Assembly: GCA_023078555.1 (NCBI GenBank)
Contig: CM041198.1
Location: forward strand, 8,107,836-8,171,835
Length of the DNA: 64,000 nt
Direction: 5' to 3'
Source of the DNA: Ulva prolifera
Taxonomy: Eukaryota; Chlorophyta; Ulvophyceae; Ulvales; Ulvaceae
A program made the translations under genes and the position numbers. The number at the start of each line of letters is the position of its first letter. Position 1 is the stretch's first letter. Below the pieces are notes generated by a model. That model did no database searches and was not told where the DNA came from. It was given only the letters and a program-made list of their open reading frames with translations. Below are positions 57,642-64,000 of the stretch, piece after piece.

Positions 57642-59027
57642 CTCCAAACTGCACAGGTGGCAACGAACTTTGTGAATGGCCTCAAACTGTTGCTATGCTC
57701 TCTTGCTCAAGTCTGTATCCTTTCTTGGTCAGACTGCGATGCCGATGCAATTTTTTTTACCTCGTCAGTGGCCTACGAACCCATAGCACTGCCAGGCTGG
57801 GCACGCGCGGTTTCGTAATGCATGGCGGAAGTGCATTACCGCCAAAAACGACCGATGGACGGCTGGGCCCACGCAGCTCTACACCATTGCCAGCAAACTC
57901 GCGTCATCAAGCGGTCGGTGTCGAATTCTGTTGGGGAGCGTGATCGGGATCGCATTGGACCATTGTCTTGACACAGTGCCAAAATTGCGATGGTAAGAAG
58001 CTTGGACTATATGTTGGTTGACATGCTGTTAAGACACAATCATGATGCAGGGAGGCTTTTACTGTAGCTGTGACCGCGTTATGTAAGGCTGCATATTGAG
58101 TTAGGTCCATCCCTATCGAGGATTTGAGCCTCCGTGGTGTGACAGCAGCACTGGAAATTTGTAAAAGGAACGAACACCTGTGACATTGTCATAACAAATA
58201 GGCAGGTCCACGCAGCCTGAGTATGTCACTGGGCAGTCTCCGGTGAGCAGGACACTTTGGTGTGGGCAATCTGCTACACTATCCATCCTGTGGCATTGTC
58301 CAGTTGATCGTCAACTGGAACTCGTGGCTGTTACCGGCGCAGAGCTATGTCATGGGTTGCTGGCTTATTCCCATGGACCAGGATGAGGCCGCAGCAGCCA
58401 GTTTGTACTGTGGTCTCACCTTTGTCCGAAGGCAGTCCACTGAACTTGATGCGGAAGATGCAAGGGCATGTCAACTCAACAGAATGCTACGATCGCAAGC
58501 TCACAGAAATATTCTCCGCAGGCACCCTTTGATATGGACACATGCCACAATGTGCTTTCTGGAGCAAGCCCCCAGCAATCCATGGACGATCCAGATCATG
58601 CCCAAAACACCGCTAGAAGGGACATGTGTAATAGCTTGGGTCACATCTGTCAACTTTTAGCACTGTAGCCTGTTACAGAAGGACGGCATGGCGGTAATCG
58701 TGTACATCTGACAGCAACTCAAACTTCGGGAAAGCTGCAAAATGACGCCGGGACTGCAACATCGGGGGCTCTTGTGATGCTGATCTGGGCCACATTGCTT
58801 GCCGTGTTCTACTTGCATGCAGGGGCACCGACGCCACACGACGCCCGCTTCGGTAGTCGATGGCTCACACGAAGCTTTCGCAACATGCACTGTGGGTTTT
58901 GGATCATACGGCACGCGTAACAAAATTGTGAGTCCATCACGCTAGCTACACAGTGCGAATGTCGCGTCCGAGCACAGATCGGCCGGGTCGTTCAGCGGAG
59001 TGCCGTGCCTTCGGGCTGTGAGCAACG
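57642..59027. promoter_or_regulatory. Divergent intergenic region
   Basis: 1.4 kb between two divergent start codons, of lower GC than the genes. I see no supportable exon. It should contain both promoters. Confidence 0.35.
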
Positions 59028-61670
59028 ATGGACGGGGATCGCTCCACCGCGAACAAAGCTGCGAGCAATCTCAATAAAAGTATCGGGAAAGTTAATGATC
59101 GGACTAAGGTGATTCTGGTGAAGGCTACCGGAGAGGGCCCGCAGAAGGTGTGATGCGCCTGCAGGCCTGCCCTGCACTGTATGTGCCAGCTTAACAAGCC
59201 TGATATGATGAGCTGAATGTTTTGTTGAGCGATTCGTGCGACTGGTGGCTGCCCTGCGTCCATGGGACTAGTGGCATATCACTAGAGCATGTGCCAAAGG
59301 TCGCGTGAGATACGGATGCTGCACTGTATCCCTCACATCACGCGATTTCCTTTGTGTACTGCGCTACAGGCTGCAATATAGCAGCTACTGCGTACCCGCT
59401 CAGCGTAGTCCGATTGCGCGTGCAAGGCGCGGGCGCAATAGCGCCTTGCATCAGTACAGCTATGCCATGTTGCGGTTGTGCAAATATCATTATTCCTAGT
59501 TCGAGCCTCTGTAGCTCACCAGCAATTGCGCAGCGAGGTGATGTGGTGACCGCATCATTCCTCCAAGGCGCGCACCATTGGCAGGAGATCAGCCGTCCAA
59601 CGGCTTGAGACTGCGCTCTTGCCACACTCATCTGCGCTTCGCAACAGTTTACTGCTGCACATGGTGTTTGTGGACCGCTTTGCCTGCCACATGCAACCGA
59701 CAGCTTCGCTCTTTGCAGACGCTAGATGTGTCAATAATCAAAGCAACGAACCACAACAAAGTACCACCAAAAGAAAAACACATCAAAGGTACGAACCGCT
59801 GCGCACTTGGTCATGTCCTCTCCGCCGAGCCAACGTGCCTCGTGCTTTTTTGTTGTAAGCTCAGGTAATGCAGCTCCACTCGTATCATGCAACATCGCCT
59901 GCAAACAGCCGTTCATGCTATACAGTTCTCCTACAGTACATGACATGGCCTGCAACAGGGCGGTATATTAACCGGGAGCTTGTCAAGCGAGCCCATAGCC
60001 TCCCCAAGTGGCTCATCGTCCTCAAGTGCTGCATCACCCACCACCGCCTCCTCCGCGAATCAAAGGGCCAATACGCCAAGCACCTCACAGATGCGGGCGC
60101 GTACGCCGCCGACAGCTTCCAGCGCGACCCCTCCCTCTCAATGTCTGCCGCCGGCTCCCAGGCATACCCCCCGGGTCCCCGCCCCACAGCTGGCTTCCCC
60201 CCCGGCCCCGGCGCGGGCGTCACCGGGTCCTTCGGAGCCCCAGGCCTCCCAACACCGCCGCACATGGTCAACGACGCCGCGCCGCCGCTCGGCCTGAGCA
60301 CGTTCCGTGACGGCAGCTGCAAGAAAGCATTCGACCTCAGCACGTTCATCCGCATGTACTCTACATACCTCGACGTCCTGCTGGACGTGTACGCCCGTGT
60401 CAAGTACCTCCCGGTCGGCAACGTCGAGGCTCCTAAATTCAAGTGCGCACCAGCCCCACACTCTCCTCACTCTCACCCAGGGCACACCACCCCAGGCCGC
60501 TACATCACCTGGGAAGCCCGAGGACAGCAGCATCGCGTGGACTCCATAAGTCAGCCGCCGTTTGCCACCAATCACCGATGGATCGACTTACTTCATGCGG
60601 TCATGTGTTGAAGTCGGGTTTCGAGGTCTGCTGTGCCGTGGCCGGAGCCAAAGTGGGGTGCTCAGCCACACGAGTGTGCCCGCGCACCCACTCAGTCTCC
60701 ATGTGGCCCCAGGCTCTGTCCCACTGCCACGGCAGCAAAATCACAGACAAGGCCGGGCTGCGGTAGCTGTGCTCTGAGGGGGGGCCTGCATGCTGCAGGG
60801 AGCTCGACATCGACGACGCGTGTCAGATGCTGACGCTGCTCGCGCGCCTCTCGACGTGCCTCACCGCATGCATGCCTCTGCGCCTCGCGGCGGCCTCGGA
60901 GCTCGTGCAGGTCGCGTTGCACTTCCTCAACTTCGAGGGCCGCCACCTCTTCATGTCCATGTCGCAGCTGCAGTTGTCGCAGGTCGAGAAGTTCTTCGAC
61001 CTGTCGCCGGAGGTCGCGAAGAAGGTGCTCGCGCCGATGGAGGCGAGCCTGAAGCAGAGCGACGAGCTCGCGAAGTACATGCGCTTCTGCCAGCAGATCA
61101 TCCACACCTCCACCAACGCCGCCGACCTCAAGGTGCGCCCAGCCGCCGTGGGCCCCTGCTTCCGCAGCGGGCCGCGCCCGTGATGGTGTGCTGCATGTGC
61201 TGGTTGCATACATGCTAGCAGGGCCGCTGTGCGCCACCGCATCGGCGCAGTCGTGACTTGGCCGCGATCTACGCGGCAGCTGAACAGCCTGCGATGGAGG
61301 GCTCCGAGTGTCGATCTGACGGCGCCTGCCGCAGCAGGGATCCTCATGCCACTCACCTGAGATCTTTACCGGTACTCCTTGCCTGGCTGCTGTCCAGGCG
61401 CGGCAGCGATATCTTGCGCTGGTATGCCGCAGTGCACTGCAGCCGATGCGACAGCTTCTTTTTCTTTTGCTTGACACGCTGTTGCTCGGCCAGCCGGTGG
61501 GGGAGGGCGGCAGCCGTGTCGGAATCGATGTTAGCACGAGCCAAAGGGAAGGGGCCTGCATGCAGGCCGCGTGTGACGCCGACTTTGTGCAAGCGATGCG
61601 CGACCATGCGAACGGCACCATCGTCGAGCCGCCGCCGGTGCCGCCGATGCCGGAGCCTGAGCCGGAACCA

Positions 61671-61703
<33 letters not shown>

Positions 61704-63089
61704 TCCGAGTCCGAGTCTGAGCCCGAACCCGAGCCTGAACCGGAGCCGGAGCCGGAGCCGGCGGCCCCTCTGCCAGACTTGATGGATCTCGAAAGCCCGA
61801 CCGCCGCCGCCGAGGTGCCGTGGCCCCGCCTGTGCTGCTCTGCTCTGTTCTGCTTGGTGCCGTACGCGCGTTCCGAATCCCCCCTGCTTTCAAGGCAAAG
61901 TTAGGCTATGCTCCTTTGTTGAGACGCTATGATTGACCCGTTTGTGGCGAGTGGCTTTGATCCCTCTCTGTCGTATAGCCATTGTGAGCATGCATGGTGG
62001 GTCCAGGAGGCGAAGGCCGATGCTGCGGAGGCCGAGGAGGCGGACGACGAGCTCAGCGCCCTCTGGAAGCCCAAGCCGCAGCAGCCGCAGCAGCAGTTCC
62101 CGGGCCAGCAGTTCCCAGGGCAGCAGTTCCCTGGCCAGCAGTACCCTGGGCAGCCATACCCGGGGCAGCAATACCCCGGACAGCAGCCGCCGTTCGGCGT
62201 GCCGCCCCCCGCGCCGGCTCCCGGCGCAAATCCCTTCATGATGCCGCCCACCGGCCAGGTCATCCCGACGCAGACGTTCCTAGCGGGGCCGACGGGCCCG
62301 GTAGCTGGCAGCGCCGCCGCCGGCGGCACCGGCGCGTCGTCGCTGCTCATGCCGGCGCCCCCGGCCCCCGTAGCCCCGGCCCCCGACCCGAACCGCGGCC
62401 TCGGCGGCGGTGCGGTGTCGGCGAGCAACCCGTTCGCACAGGCGATGATCACCGGCGGTCTGGACGACCTGTCGGTCGGTGCGCTCGGGATTATCCAGGA
62501 CAAGCGGAACGACGGCCCGAAGCCGCCAATGCGCGCGAGCGCGACCGGCGCGGCCGTGCCGCTCGCCGCGCAGCCCAGCATGCACTCCGCGGGTGCGTTC
62601 ACCGGCGGCTCGGCGGCGTCGACGGGGTCAGCGGCGGCCCCGGCGCAACCCTTCGGCGGCGGCGCCGGCATGGCAGGCCACACGGGGGGCGCCCCCTTCC
62701 AGCAGCCGGCGTACACCGGCGGTGTCACCGGCTTCGGCAACTACACCGGGCAGCAGCCGGGGCAGCAGCAGCAGCAGCAGTACCTTGTGCCCCCGACCGG
62801 CTTCAACGGATACAACACCGGCTATGGCCAACCGCAGATGTATGGGCAGGGGTACGGCCAGCCGCAGGGGTACGGCCAGCAGCCCGGGTACGGCCACCCG
62901 CAGGGGTACGGCCAGCAGCAGGGGTACGGCCTGCAGGGCGGCTACCAGCAGGGCATGCCGTATGGCGCGGCCGCGACCGGCCAGCCCGGCATGGGCCAGC
63001 AGCAGATGATGGCCGCGCCGCAGTACGGCACCGCCGCGACGGGTCCCGCTGCTCCGGCTGCGGGCTGGACGAACAGCTTTGCACAGTGA
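59028..63089 (+). CDS. ANTH-domain clathrin assembly protein (AP180/CALM type)
   Basis: Exons 59028-59108, 59719-59788, 59926-60442, 60799-61132, 61566-61814 and 62007-63089 join in phase to 777 residues. ANTH proteins bind PtdIns(4,5)P2 and clathrin and act in coated-vesicle formation. The start [10 protein letters not shown] joins [20 protein letters not shown], the lipid-binding signature, over a 610-base intron. [20 protein letters not shown] and [20 protein letters not shown] complete the helical solenoid; between them sits an unusual Pro/Gly-rich insert of about 60 residues. The rest of the ANTH region is [20 protein letters not shown] through [19 protein letters not shown]. The tail has an EPEPEP run, DLMDLE (possible clathrin box), two NPF motifs (EH-domain ligands) and Gln-rich repeats (FPGQQ three times, YPGQ three times, then GYGQPQ-like units to the end). 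Confidence 0.92.
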
Positions 63090-64000
63090 CGGCCCGGCCC
63101 GCGGGCCAGCGCTGCCACCGGTGCGCATGCAGGAGTGAGAATTTCAGGTATCGCCACGACATCACCACGCCGTGGCGGTCGCGTGCATCCGTAGGGTAGC
63201 GGCCGCCTCTGGCGCCTGGCTGTCCGGGCTGCAGGCGTGGATGCGTTGCATTTGACTGTGCTTGCCGCGCCGCCGGTGTGCGCGAGCGTGGGTTGGTGAC
63301 GGCGCACCTGGTGAGCAGCCCTGCGATTGGCCTGGTGCCAAAGGAGCTAGGCATCCCGCATCGCTGTGGCGTACTTGTGGATGGGCCCTGGAGCGCCCGG
63401 TAGATGGCTTGCCATGCATTATGCCGCTGTGCCGTACAGGCTTATTCAAGATGCTCATGCGGTTTTCGCGCGCGGCGCACTTAGCTTTTGTGCTGGCTGT
63501 AACGAGCTGATGGTGCGCTTGCAGTGGGTATGATGCAGGCAGGGGGCCTGGGCCAGCTGTGGGGCCCACTTTTGCCTCCTGGCAGCTGTGTGTGCGCCTG
63601 ACACCACAGCTGATGGCATCCCGGCAGCTGCTGTTCAACGCTCATGCCGGCATGCAATGACCAAGTGGCTGCAGGCGCTGGGCACTCAGCTGCTGCTTGA
63701 GGTCAGCAAGGTTGTCTAGAGGAGCGCAATGCAGGCCACATGTTGCAGCAACCGCTGTTGTGGATTGCAATTGGCTGTGCATACAATTTCAAGTGGAAGC
63801 CCATTCCAGACTGCCACATGATGGCATCACCCCGGCGATCTCGGTCACATGTGCTTCACTGCGTGTTCTACTATACTTCCTGTACTTCCATTTCTTTGCT
63901 AGGACGTTTCTGCGGCGACCTCAGCAACCAGCCATTGCAGCGACAGTCACGTCGAGCTGTGGCGAGAGCGCGGGGCCGTGCATGGCAATGTCTCGGATTA
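63090..64000. other. 3' flank of the ANTH gene to the window end
   Basis: No supportable gene. A TGTAA at 63498-63502, about 410 bases past the stop, could end the ANTH transcript. Confidence 0.4.

Noticed and set aside
61994..63199. 401-residue Arg/Ala-rich plus-strand frame
   Set aside because: It is an alternate frame of the last ANTH exon; the Gln-rich frame with NPF motifs is the real one.

Overview
The window looks like nuclear DNA of a unicellular green alga (Chlorophyta). It carries plant and plastid genes (glutamyl-tRNA reductase with a transit peptide, plastid-type ABC1 kinase, sterol C5-desaturase of the plant STE1 type) next to general eukaryotic genes (crooked-neck splicing factor, ANTH clathrin adaptor, mitochondrial carrier). 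It is GC-rich and intron-rich. Most introns begin GTGCGC or GTGTGC and end GCAG, and several genes have a TGTAA motif (the chlorophyte poly(A) signal) shortly after the stop. There are no operons, phage, insertion sequences or CRISPR arrays. All gene models were spliced by hand from reading frame, phase and splice sites.

Layout: an animal-type haem peroxidase (+, 684-3124) faces a Tpt1/KptA tRNA 2'-phosphotransferase (-, 4684-5614). A protein with two SnoaL/NTF2-like folds follows (+, 6194-8246), then a 644-residue protein I do not recognise (+, 9449-13027). An ABC1/UbiB kinase (-, 13447-17111) is divergent from a membrane-anchored protein that ends in an acireductone-dioxygenase-like cupin without its metal ligands (+, 19223-22403). 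An MSS51-C-type protein (+, 24141-26357) converges on HEMA (-, 27729-30121). A sterol C5-desaturase (+, 30960-32842) converges on a mitochondrial carrier (-, 35485-38077).

Region 38.4-46.8 kb is the most unusual part. A two-exon module of unknown family occurs three times in tandem. Copies A and B are short and decayed; copy C opens a very long acidic, alanine-rich, coiled-coil protein (+, 41861-46835). Right of it lie a Pol I RPA34.5-like subunit (-, 47771-49242), crooked neck (+, 49687-54680), an orphan minus-strand coding segment (55417-55734, perhaps to about 56081), a CENP-B/Tc5-type DNA-binding protein (-, 56403-57641) and an AP180/CALM-like ANTH clathrin adaptor (+, 59028-63089).

The genes do not form one pathway. 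They alternate in convergent and divergent pairs. Loose links are plastid tetrapyrrole and quinone metabolism (HEMA, ABC1K), RNA processing (Tpt1, crooked neck, RPA34.5-like) and membranes (desaturase, clathrin adaptor, carrier).
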